This document shows positions 1 through 6,648 of a stretch of 11,075 nucleotides of DNA, in pieces. Location: contig DAOVNU010000008.1 in NCBI GenBank assembly GCA_030630065.1, positions 1-11,075 of the forward strand, written 5' to 3'. The translations under genes were made by a program, and so were the position numbers. The notes under the pieces were generated by a model. The model made no database searches. It was not told where the DNA came from and worked only from the letters and a program-made list of their open reading frames with translations. This DNA comes from a bacterium. Lineage in GTDB: Bacteria > Ratteibacteria > UBA8468. Numbering within the stretch: the stretch's first letter is position 1; every line of letters begins with the position of its first letter.

Positions 1-1
1 C

Positions 2-493
2 GTTGCTTTACGCGCAGCTCTTACCGGACACCTTGTCTTCTCTACCCTCCATACCAATGATGCGCCATCAGCAATTACGCGTCTTATTGACTTAGGAACC
101 CCGCCATTCCTGGTTGCTTCTTCTCTCCAGGGAGTTATGGCGCAAAGATTAGTGCGAGTATTATGCCCTCATTGCAAGGAGGAATATGAGCCGGACGAAC
201 CAACCAAAGAATTTTTGGGGGTAAACGGGAATAATGAACTCCATATCTTTAAAGCCAATGGTTGTGAGGACTGTGATTACACCGGCTATCATGGTCGTCT
301 CGGAATCTTTGAAATTTTTATTATGAATGAAGAACTAAGAGAACTTGCATTGAAAAAGGCAGCGGCATCCTCGATCAAGGATGCCGCAATCAGAGCTGGA
401 ATGAGGACGATGCAGGGAGACGGGATAGAAAAGATTAAGAAGGGATTGACTACGGTGGATGAAGTAATTTCGGTAACCGGAAAGGAGGCGTAA
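2..493 (+). CDS. PilB/GspE-type assembly ATPase, C-terminal part (cut by window start)
   Basis: C-terminal 163 residues of a secretion/pilus hexameric ATPase that powers pilin assembly at the inner membrane. The frame is open from base 2, so the gene starts outside the window; the ATG at 137 is internal. Visible are the His box (TGHLVFSTLHTND, residues 8-20), the arm region after it, and a zinc-binding tetracysteine module, CPHC at residues 55-58 and CEDC at 88-91. PilB and GspE have this module and PilT lacks it. The Walker A and Walker B motifs lie upstream of the window. It is clearly paralogous to the complete ATPase at 1565-3304 but diverged, most of all between the cysteine pairs. The stop is followed one base later by the pilT start. 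PilB and GspE cannot be told apart from this fragment. Confidence 0.93.
   Translation, partial: VALRAALTGHLVFSTLHTNDAPSAITRLIDLGTPPFLVASSLQGVMAQRLVRVLCPHCKEEYEPDEPTKEFLGVNGNNELHIFKANGCEDCDYTGYHGRLGIFEIFIMNEELRELALKKAAASSIKDAAIRAGMRTMQGDGIEKIKKGLTTVDEVISVTGKEA
481..488 (+). promoter_or_regulatory. Shine-Dalgarno for pilT
   Basis: AAAGGAGG lies 6 nt before the pilT ATG at 495, inside the last codons of the upstream ATPase gene. It is a near-complete anti-16S match and fixes the pilT start. Confidence 0.75.
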
Positions 494-494
494 T

Positions 495-1568
495 ATGGCA
501 CCAGAAATTGGTTCTCTTTTGGATATAATTGTAGAAAAAAATGCTTCCGATATTCATCTTCATGTTAAGAAACCGCCAACAATGCGACTGAATGACCAAT
601 TAATAGAAATGGATGAGAAACCCCTAACCCCTGATGACACCATTGCCTATATGAAAATTCTCGCCACTCCCGAACAACGGCAAGAGATAGAAAAGGTGGG
701 AGGGACGGACTTTGGTTATGCCTTTAATACTAAAGCGCGGTTCAGGGTTAGCATCTATCGGCAGAAGGGAAATATCAACATTGCGATGCGGCTTATTCCC
801 TATAAGTTTTTGAGTTTCGAGGAATTGGGATTGGGCCCGCAAACCAAGGAACTCTGCCACAAGTTAAGGGGGTTAGTTCTGGTTACCGGTCCAACCGGCT
901 CCGGCAAAACCACAACTCTTGCCACTATGATTGATTACATTAACAGTACCCGGGATTGCCACATCATTACTATCGAAGACCCGATTGAATATTATCACAG
1001 CCATAAGAAGTCAATCGTGACGCAACGGGAATTAGGGGTTGACGTTCCTTCTTTTCCCGAAGCATTGAGAAGGGGTTTGCGTCAGGACCCGGACGTATTC
1101 CTGGTCGGAGAAATGAGAGATTTAGAGACAATCTCAGCAGCAATTACCGCTGCGGAAACAGGCCATCTTGTTTTCGGCACTTTGCACACTACCGGAGCAA
1201 CGAGAACCATCGACCGAATCGTTGACGTTTTTCCGATAGACCAGCAGGAGCAGATACGCATTATGCTTTCCGTCTCTATTACCAGTATCATTTCTCAACA
1301 ATTGTTAGTCAGGGCAGACGGGAAAGGGAGAATTGCTGCCTTTGAAATTATGATTGCTACCCCGGCTATTCAGAATCTAATTCGCGAGAAAAAGACCTAT
1401 AGAATCCTTTCGGAACTTCAGACCGGGACAAAATACGGGATGAAAACAATGGATGGCTCCTTGATGAAACTCTATTCATCCGGCATTATCAGTTACGACA
1501 ATCTTTTAGCGCATGCCTATGACTCCGAGCAGATTCGTATTCAGGCAGAGGGGGTGAGAAAAGAATGA
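495..1568 (+). CDS. pilT: Type IV pilus twitching motility / retraction ATPase PilT
   Basis: Hexameric ATPase that depolymerises the pilus (retraction, twitching motility, DNA uptake) at the cytoplasmic face of the pilus base. The 357 residues are close to the usual PilT length of about 345. Motifs in order: Walker A GPTGSGKT (132-139), Asp box TIEDPIEY (159-166), Walker B LVGEMRD (203-209), His box TGHLVFGTLHT (222-232). The C-terminal AIQNLIRE (291-298) matches the PilT-specific AIRNLIRE retraction motif except for Gln in place of Arg at its third position. There is no tetracysteine zinc module, which separates it from PilB/GspE. The start is fixed by a strong ribosome site at 481-488. Its TGA overlaps the next ATG as ATGA (1565-1568), so translational coupling is likely. 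A PilU-type paralogue is the main alternative. Confidence 0.95.
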   Translation: MAPEIGSLLDIIVEKNASDIHLHVKKPPTMRLNDQLIEMDEKPLTPDDTIAYMKILATPEQRQEIEKVGGTDFGYAFNTKARFRVSIYRQKGNINIAMRLIPYKFLSFEELGLGPQTKELCHKLRGLVLVTGPTGSGKTTTLATMIDYINSTRDCHIITIEDPIEYYHSHKKSIVTQRELGVDVPSFPEALRRGLRQDPDVFLVGEMRDLETISAAITAAETGHLVFGTLHTTGATRTIDRIVDVFPIDQQEQIRIMLSVSITSIISQQLLVRADGKGRIAAFEIMIATPAIQNLIREKKTYRILSELQTGTKYGMKTMDGSLMKLYSSGIISYDNLLAHAYDSEQIRIQAEGVRKE

Positions 1569-3304
1569 GTCCGTTACCGGTAGAAACAAAGAAAAAAATG
1601 CTTGGTCAAATTTTAATGGAGCGCAACCTCATCGCTGAAGACCAGCTGCGCATTGGTCTTGAGGAACACCAACGTACGGGGAAATTTTTGGGGAGAACTC
1701 TCGTTGACCTTCATTTTATCGATGAAAAGGTTCTGCGGAAAGTCCTTTCCATCCAATCCGGCATAGAGGCAATTAAGTTGCAGGATTATAAAATCAACCT
1801 GGAGGTAATTAAAAAAATGCCTGCGGCTTTAGCTAAAACCTACCACACCATTCCCCTTAAGTTGGAAAATGAAACTCTGACCATCGCGGTAGGCGATGCC
1901 CTAAACATTAGTGCCCATGATGACATTTCCTTTATTCTCGGTTACAAAATTAAAGTTGTTCTCGCCGACAGCACCGAAATTGAGAAAATGATTGAAAAAT
2001 ATTATGGTACCGAGACCACCAATATTGAAGATTTAATGAAATGGCTTGATAAAGGAACATCGACAGGCACCATGCTTGCCGCCAGAAGAGGGGAGTTAGC
2101 TAATATCACCACCCTTGAAGAAATTGCCAGTCAGGCACCGGTAGTAAGTTTATTCAACCTTGTCCTGGTCCAGACGGTAAAGGATAATGCAACAGATTTA
2201 CATTTAGAGCCCTTTGAGAATGATTTCAGAGTCAGATACCGGGTCGATGGAATGCTTTACGACCTTATTCACCCTTCCCCTGATTTGGCTTTTGCCCTTT
2301 TCTGCAGATTCAAAATTATGGCCGGGATGGACATTGCGGAAAGAAGAGTGCCCCAGGACGGACGGATTGAACTGGCAATCGGAGGAAGGGAGGTGGATTT
2401 ACGGGTAAATACCATTCCCACCGTTTTTGGAGAATGCCTCTCGGTCAGAATCCTGGACCGGGGAAAGTCGGTTCTGGAAATTGAGAATGTGGGACTTCTG
2501 GAAAGTGGTGTAGCAAAAGCAGAAAAAATAATAAAAAATCCACAGGGAATTATCCTCGCTACCGGACCAACCGGTTGTGGAAAAACAACTACCCTTTATG
2601 CTCTTTTAAGAAAATTAAATAGTGTGGACGTAAAGATTATCACCACCGAAGACCCGGTAGAATATCTGCTGGATGGAGCTGTCCAGGTTCCCATTAATGC
2701 GAAAATTGGCCTTACCTTTGGTAGTACCCTGCGTCACATTCTGCGCCAGGACCCGGATATTATCCTGGTGGGGGAAATAAGAGACCTGGAGACGGCAGAG
2801 ATTGCCATTCAGGCCTCCCTCACAGGACATCTTGTCCTTTCTACTTTACACACCAATGATGCCCCCTCAACCATCACTCGTTTGATTGATATGGATGTAG
2901 AGCCATTTCTTCTCGCTTCTTCAATCATTGGGGTAATTGCCCAGAGATTGCTCAGAATCCTTTGCCCAAAATGTCGCGAGGAATATCAACCTGATGATGC
3001 AAAACTCCTTGAATTGGGGTTAACCCCCGAGCAAATAAAGGAAGAAAGAGAGAAGCCATTCTATCGTTCAACAGGGTGTCCTTTTTGCAAGGGTGGTTAT
3101 AAAGGGCAAACAGCCATCTTTGAGATTCTTCTTTCCACGGAAGGATTCTGGAAACTGGTTCTGGAAAAGCGTCCCACGGGTGAAATCAGAAAAAAGGCAA
3201 TTGAAGACGGAATGAAAACCCTGCTTGATGATGGTTTAGAGAAAATTCACAAAGGGATAACTTCAATTGAAGAGGTTTCTAAAGAGGTTCACGGATATGC
3301 GTAA
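1565..3304 (+). CDS. pilB: Type IV pilus / type II secretion assembly ATPase (PilB/GspE family)
   Basis: Cytoplasmic hexameric ATPase that drives pilin insertion through the PilC/GspF platform. The 579 residues are full length for the family. The N-terminal GspE-N helical module (about 10-70) and second T2SSE_N domain (about 75-148) are followed by a variable linker (about 150-175) and then the ATPase core. Motifs: Walker A GPTGCGKT (334-341), Asp box TEDPVEY (361-367), Walker B LVGEIRD (401-407), His box TGHLVLSTLHT (420-430), tetracysteine CPKC (467-470) and CPFC (505-508). The start ATG overlaps the pilT stop. pilC follows 12 nt downstream, which favours PilB as partner of PilT and PilC. 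A GspE role is possible, because a second ATPase of the same family lies upstream at 2-493. Confidence 0.94.
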   Translation: MSPLPVETKKKMLGQILMERNLIAEDQLRIGLEEHQRTGKFLGRTLVDLHFIDEKVLRKVLSIQSGIEAIKLQDYKINLEVIKKMPAALAKTYHTIPLKLENETLTIAVGDALNISAHDDISFILGYKIKVVLADSTEIEKMIEKYYGTETTNIEDLMKWLDKGTSTGTMLAARRGELANITTLEEIASQAPVVSLFNLVLVQTVKDNATDLHLEPFENDFRVRYRVDGMLYDLIHPSPDLAFALFCRFKIMAGMDIAERRVPQDGRIELAIGGREVDLRVNTIPTVFGECLSVRILDRGKSVLEIENVGLLESGVAKAEKIIKNPQGIILATGPTGCGKTTTLYALLRKLNSVDVKIITTEDPVEYLLDGAVQVPINAKIGLTFGSTLRHILRQDPDIILVGEIRDLETAEIAIQASLTGHLVLSTLHTNDAPSTITRLIDMDVEPFLLASSIIGVIAQRLLRILCPKCREEYQPDDAKLLELGLTPEQIKEEREKPFYRSTGCPFCKGGYKGQTAIFEILLSTEGFWKLVLEKRPTGEIRKKAIEDGMKTLLDDGLEKIHKGITSIEEVSKEVHGYA

Positions 3305-3316
3305 AAAGAGGTAATA

Positions 3317-4579
3317 ATGCCAGCATTTCATTATGTAGGTATCGATGCAAGTGGCAAAAATCTTGACGGTATAATCAATGCTGAGGGACTACAGGCAGCC
3401 ATTGGGGCCTTAAAAGGAAAAGGTTATTTCCTCACCGAAATTACCCCTGCAAGGCAAAAATCAACAGGAAAAACTACGACAACAAGGAAAACAGGAAAGC
3501 CAAAAGGTTCCTCACTAAATATTAGTTTCGGTGGTCCCGGTCTTAAACCAAAAAACCGTACTATCCTGACCCGACAATTGGCTACTCTTATCGCTGCCGG
3601 TCTGCCTTTACTCCGGGCACTCCGTGTTCTGCGGGACCAACAGAAAGGTCCTTCGGCAGAAATTTTCAATAATCTTGCTGATGATATCGAAGCCGGCTCT
3701 CTCTTCTCCCAGGCGCTTGCTAAATATCCCAAAACCTTTCCCAATGTCTATATCGCAATGGTCAAAGCCGGTGAGGCGGGAGGCGCACTTGATGGCGCTT
3801 TGAGACGACTGGCTGACTTCGGAGAAAGCGAAATAAAATTAAAGGGTAAAATAAAGGCGGCAATGATGTATCCGATTATCGTTGTCTTTGTTGCCGGAGG
3901 TATCGTTACTTTCATTATGTTTAAGATTATTCCTATCTTTGTGAAAATCTTTGCGGATATGGAAGCCGGGTCTTTACCGGGAACCACAAGATTGCTTATT
4001 CATATCAGTAACATTATTACCCAAAAGGCATATTTAGTAGTTATTGCCGTTGTAGCCCTAACAATTCTGTATAAACTTCTTAACAAATGGAAGAAAACCA
4101 AATATCTTATCGATAAAACAAAATTGAAGATATTTGTTTTTGGGCCGGTAATAATGAAAACAATTATGGCCAGATTTTCACGAACACTGGCTACGCTCAT
4201 TACCAGCGGTGTTCCCATCCTGCAATCTTTATCGATTGTTCGCGAGACGATTGGTAATGAGGTCATTGCCCAGGGTATCACTCTTGTCCACGACCAGGTG
4301 AGAGAAGGGGAAGGAATTAGCGGTCCAATGATTAAAGCCAGGGTCTTTCCTCCAATCCTCACCAATATGGTTGCAGTTGGAGAAGAGACCGGTTCTGTGG
4401 ACCAGATGTTGGAGAAGGTGGCTGATGCCTATGATGAGGAAGTAGACGTAGCCGTCAGCGGGCTTTCCTCGATGATGGAACCAATCCTGATTGTTTTTAT
4501 GGGGGTAGTTGTTGGTTTTATTGTCATTTCGCTCTTTATGCCTTTAATTCAACTGGCAATGGGCATTTCCGGAGGGTAA
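3317..4579 (+). CDS. pilC: Type IV pilus inner-membrane platform protein PilC / GspF family
   Basis: Polytopic platform protein that couples the PilB and PilT motors to pilin polymerisation in the inner membrane. The 420 residues are slightly long for PilC (about 405). It has a short N-terminal domain (1-44), a Lys/Thr-rich flexible linker (about 45-80), then two repeated T2SSF domains. The first starts near TRQLATLIAAGLPLLRAL (85-102), the second near FSRTLATLITSGVPIL (287-302), showing the internal duplication. Hydrophobic segments lie at about 186-208, 238-255 and 389-413. Each T2SSF half carries a conserved Gly-Glu motif (KAGEAGGALD at 150-159, VGEETGSVDQM at 354-364). A GAGG sequence lies 5 nt before the ATG. 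It belongs with the three ATPase genes upstream; prepilin genes are not in this window. Confidence 0.95.
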   Translation: MPAFHYVGIDASGKNLDGIINAEGLQAAIGALKGKGYFLTEITPARQKSTGKTTTTRKTGKPKGSSLNISFGGPGLKPKNRTILTRQLATLIAAGLPLLRALRVLRDQQKGPSAEIFNNLADDIEAGSLFSQALAKYPKTFPNVYIAMVKAGEAGGALDGALRRLADFGESEIKLKGKIKAAMMYPIIVVFVAGGIVTFIMFKIIPIFVKIFADMEAGSLPGTTRLLIHISNIITQKAYLVVIAVVALTILYKLLNKWKKTKYLIDKTKLKIFVFGPVIMKTIMARFSRTLATLITSGVPILQSLSIVRETIGNEVIAQGITLVHDQVREGEGISGPMIKARVFPPILTNMVAVGEETGSVDQMLEKVADAYDEEVDVAVSGLSSMMEPILIVFMGVVVGFIVISLFMPLIQLAMGISGG

Positions 4580-4581
4580 AG

Positions 4582-4588
4582 AAAGGAG
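4582..4588 (+). promoter_or_regulatory. Shine-Dalgarno for nagB
   Basis: AAAGGAG lies 6 nt upstream of the ATG at 4595, in the 15-nt gap after pilC. It supports this start and suggests nagB can initiate independently of pilC translation. Confidence 0.7.
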
Positions 4589-4594
4589 AGAAAA

Positions 4595-5377
4595 ATGGAG
4601 ATTATCGTCAAGAAAAATTATGAGGAAATGAGCAAGGAGGCGGCAAGGATTGTCAAGGAAAGGATTGAGAAAAAGCCGGATTTGGTTCTGGGGCTTGCTA
4701 CAGGAAGCACTCCTCTCGGTCTTTATCAAGAATTGGCAAGGATGCACCAGAAGGAAGGTTTAAGTTTTAAAAAGGTAAAAACCTTTAATCTTGATGAATA
4801 TTATGGTCTTTCCCCTGAGCATCCGCAGAGTTACCATTATTTTATGAATCTAAACTTTTTTTCCAAAATTGACATTAACATTGCCAATACCCATATCCCT
4901 GACGGATTAACCAGGGAACCAAACCACTTTTGTCTTGAATATGAAGAAGAGATTGAAAAATGTGGGGGAATCGACCTACAAATTTTAGGGATTGGTGGAG
5001 ATGGCCATGTCGGATTTAATGAACCTGCCTCTTCCCTCGGCTCCCGCACCCGGATTAAAACCTTAAATGAACAAACAATAAAGGATAATAGCCGCTTTTT
5101 CAAAAACATCGATGAAGTTCCAAAATACGCAATTACAATGGGCGTAGGTACAATCATCGACGCCAAAGAGATAATCCTGATGGCTAGCGGGAAGAATAAG
5201 AGTTTAATTATCGCCAAGGCGATAGAAGGACCAGTGACCAGTCAGATTACCGCCTCAATGCTGCAGGTTCACCCAAAAGTAATTACGATTTTAGATGAGG
5301 ATGCCGCATCCTCTTTGAAGAAAAAAGATTACTATAAATTTGTTGCCGAGAGAGTAAAAAAGTTTAATGGAAATTGA
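4595..5377 (+). CDS. nagB: Glucosamine-6-phosphate deaminase NagB
   Basis: Cytosolic enzyme converting glucosamine 6-phosphate to fructose 6-phosphate and ammonia, feeding amino-sugar catabolism or wall recycling into glycolysis. The 260 residues compare with 266 in E. coli. Conserved blocks: phosphate-binding LGLATGSTP (32-40), NLDEYYGL (65-72) with the catalytic-site Asp67, and LGIGGDGHVGFNEP (131-144) followed by ASSLGSRTRIKT. By alignment with E. coli NagB from memory, Asp136, His138 and Glu143 correspond to Asp141, His143 and Glu148. The DEYYGL and FNEP blocks argue against the related 6-phosphogluconolactonases. It sits 15 nt after pilC and its TGA overlaps the nfeD ATG as TGATG. No nagA, nagE or sugar regulator is visible nearby, so its physiological link to the neighbours is unclear. 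Confidence 0.95.
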   Translation: MEIIVKKNYEEMSKEAARIVKERIEKKPDLVLGLATGSTPLGLYQELARMHQKEGLSFKKVKTFNLDEYYGLSPEHPQSYHYFMNLNFFSKIDINIANTHIPDGLTREPNHFCLEYEEEIEKCGGIDLQILGIGGDGHVGFNEPASSLGSRTRIKTLNEQTIKDNSRFFKNIDEVPKYAITMGVGTIIDAKEIILMASGKNKSLIIAKAIEGPVTSQITASMLQVHPKVITILDEDAASSLKKKDYYKFVAERVKKFNGN

Positions 5378-6648
5378 TGTTCAAAAAAATATTCATTTTT
5401 TTCTTGCCTTTCCTTTTCTATGCCTCCTCTCTTTACGCAGAGGCAAAGCCGGTTTATCTTCTTCCCATCAAAGGGGTAATTAATCCGATTACCGCCAGAC
5501 AGATCAAGGAAGGGATAAGATACGCCAGAAGAGAGAAAAGTCCTCTCTTAATCATAAAATTGGATACCCCGGGAGGTCTTCTCATCTCCACCAGGGCAAT
5601 CGTAGAAGAGATTATGTCGGCAAACATTCCGATTGTCATCTATGTATCTCCTTCCGGTGCCCAGTGCGCCTCTGCAGGGACCTTCATCGCTCTTTCAGCC
5701 CCTATTCTGGCAATGGCAGAGGCAACAAATATTGGTGCCGCCCATCCGGTAAGTTTAATCGGGGGTATGGGCAAGGAGATGGAAAAAAAGGTAGTGAATG
5801 ATGCGGTCAGTTTCATCAAAGGAATTGCCAGGAAAAACAAGCGTAATGTGCAGTGGGCGGAGGATGCGGTGAGAAAAAGTGTTTCCGTGGACGAGAAGGA
5901 GGCACTTAAATTAGGGATTATTGACGTCATTGCTGAAGACGAAAAAGACCTTCTGAGTAAACTGGAGGGAAGAGAAATTCTCATTTCCGGAAAAAAGATA
6001 ATCTTACAGGTTAAAAACAGCAGGATTGTTCCTCTGCAAATAAAACCGGCGGAAAAACTTCTCCAGAGTTTAAGCAACCCGAATATTGCTTATATTTTTC
6101 TCATTCTGGGTATCTGGGGAATTATTGGCGAATTCTCCAGCCCGGGCATTGGCTTTCCCGGCATTGTTGGCACAATTTGCCTGATTTTAGCATTCTTCTC
6201 CTTTCATTCCTTACCTATCAATATTGCCGGGTTTTTGCTTATTTTCCTGGCGATTATCTTTTTCGTCCTGGAGGTAAAGATTGCTTCATATGGCCTCCTA
6301 ACTACCGGGGGTATTGTTTCTATGATTCTGGGCTCCTTTATGCTGATTAAACCATTTTCATTTATCAAAGGTATTTCTACTCCCCTGATTTTAGGGGTCT
6401 CTATCTTTACCGCTCTCTTGTTCCTTTTTGTGCTGTTCTTCGTCATTAAAGCACACCAAAGAAAGGTTACTACGGGAAAAGAAGGGCTGATTGGCGAGAT
6501 TGGCGAGGCAAGGACAAACCTTAATCCCTACGGTAAAATTTACGTTCATGGTGAATATTGGAATGGAAAAAGCCAGGAAGGTTTGATCGAAAAAGGGGCA
6601 AAGGTGAAAGTTGTAAGAATTGAAGGAAGAGAATTATTAGTAAAATAA
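5377..6648 (+). CDS. NfeD family membrane-bound serine protease (ClpP-like plus NfeD/OB domain)
   Basis: Full-length (NfeD1b-type) membrane protease; 423 residues from the ATG at 5377, with an in-frame TTG one codon earlier as alternative. Residues 1-22 form a signal peptide ending near LYAEA. The ClpP-like domain spans about 25-190: TPGG (64-67) as oxyanion motif, GAQCASAGT (94-102) with probable nucleophile Ser99, and Lys138 as likely general base by comparison with the archaeal homologue PH1510 (Ser97/Lys138), an alignment made from memory. Four or more hydrophobic segments follow (about 236-251, 258-276, 282-299, 307-324, 336-357), then a C-terminal soluble OB-fold NfeD domain (about 365-423). 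Homologues usually sit beside a stomatin/SPFH gene that they cleave; none is present here. The gene is coupled to nagB upstream and overlaps the probable mfd start. Confidence 0.92.
   Translation: MFKKIFIFFLPFLFYASSLYAEAKPVYLLPIKGVINPITARQIKEGIRYARREKSPLLIIKLDTPGGLLISTRAIVEEIMSANIPIVIYVSPSGAQCASAGTFIALSAPILAMAEATNIGAAHPVSLIGGMGKEMEKKVVNDAVSFIKGIARKNKRNVQWAEDAVRKSVSVDEKEALKLGIIDVIAEDEKDLLSKLEGREILISGKKIILQVKNSRIVPLQIKPAEKLLQSLSNPNIAYIFLILGIWGIIGEFSSPGIGFPGIVGTICLILAFFSFHSLPINIAGFLLIFLAIIFFVLEVKIASYGLLTTGGIVSMILGSFMLIKPFSFIKGISTPLILGVSIFTALLFLFVLFFVIKAHQRKVTTGKEGLIGEIGEARTNLNPYGKIYVHGEYWNGKSQEGLIEKGAKVKVVRIEGRELLVK
6624..6629 (+). promoter_or_regulatory. Possible Shine-Dalgarno for mfd inside the end of nfeD
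   Basis: AGGAAG lies just before two tandem in-frame ATT codons (6633 and 6636), at spacing usual for initiation. It is also immediately downstream of the in-frame TGA at 6621-6623 that closes the mfd frame. It is the only purine-rich site close to the conserved start of the protein. Confidence 0.4.

Noticed and set aside
137..139. ATG at 137 as a gene start
   Set aside because: The frame is open to base 2 and already encodes the ATPase His box and following helix, so this Met is internal.
4000..4365. Longest antisense open frames (also 3424-3744, 4837-5217, 5640-6077, 8664-8978)
   Set aside because: All lie opposite strongly conserved genes and show no recognisable domain or independent ribosome site; they are shadows of the real genes.
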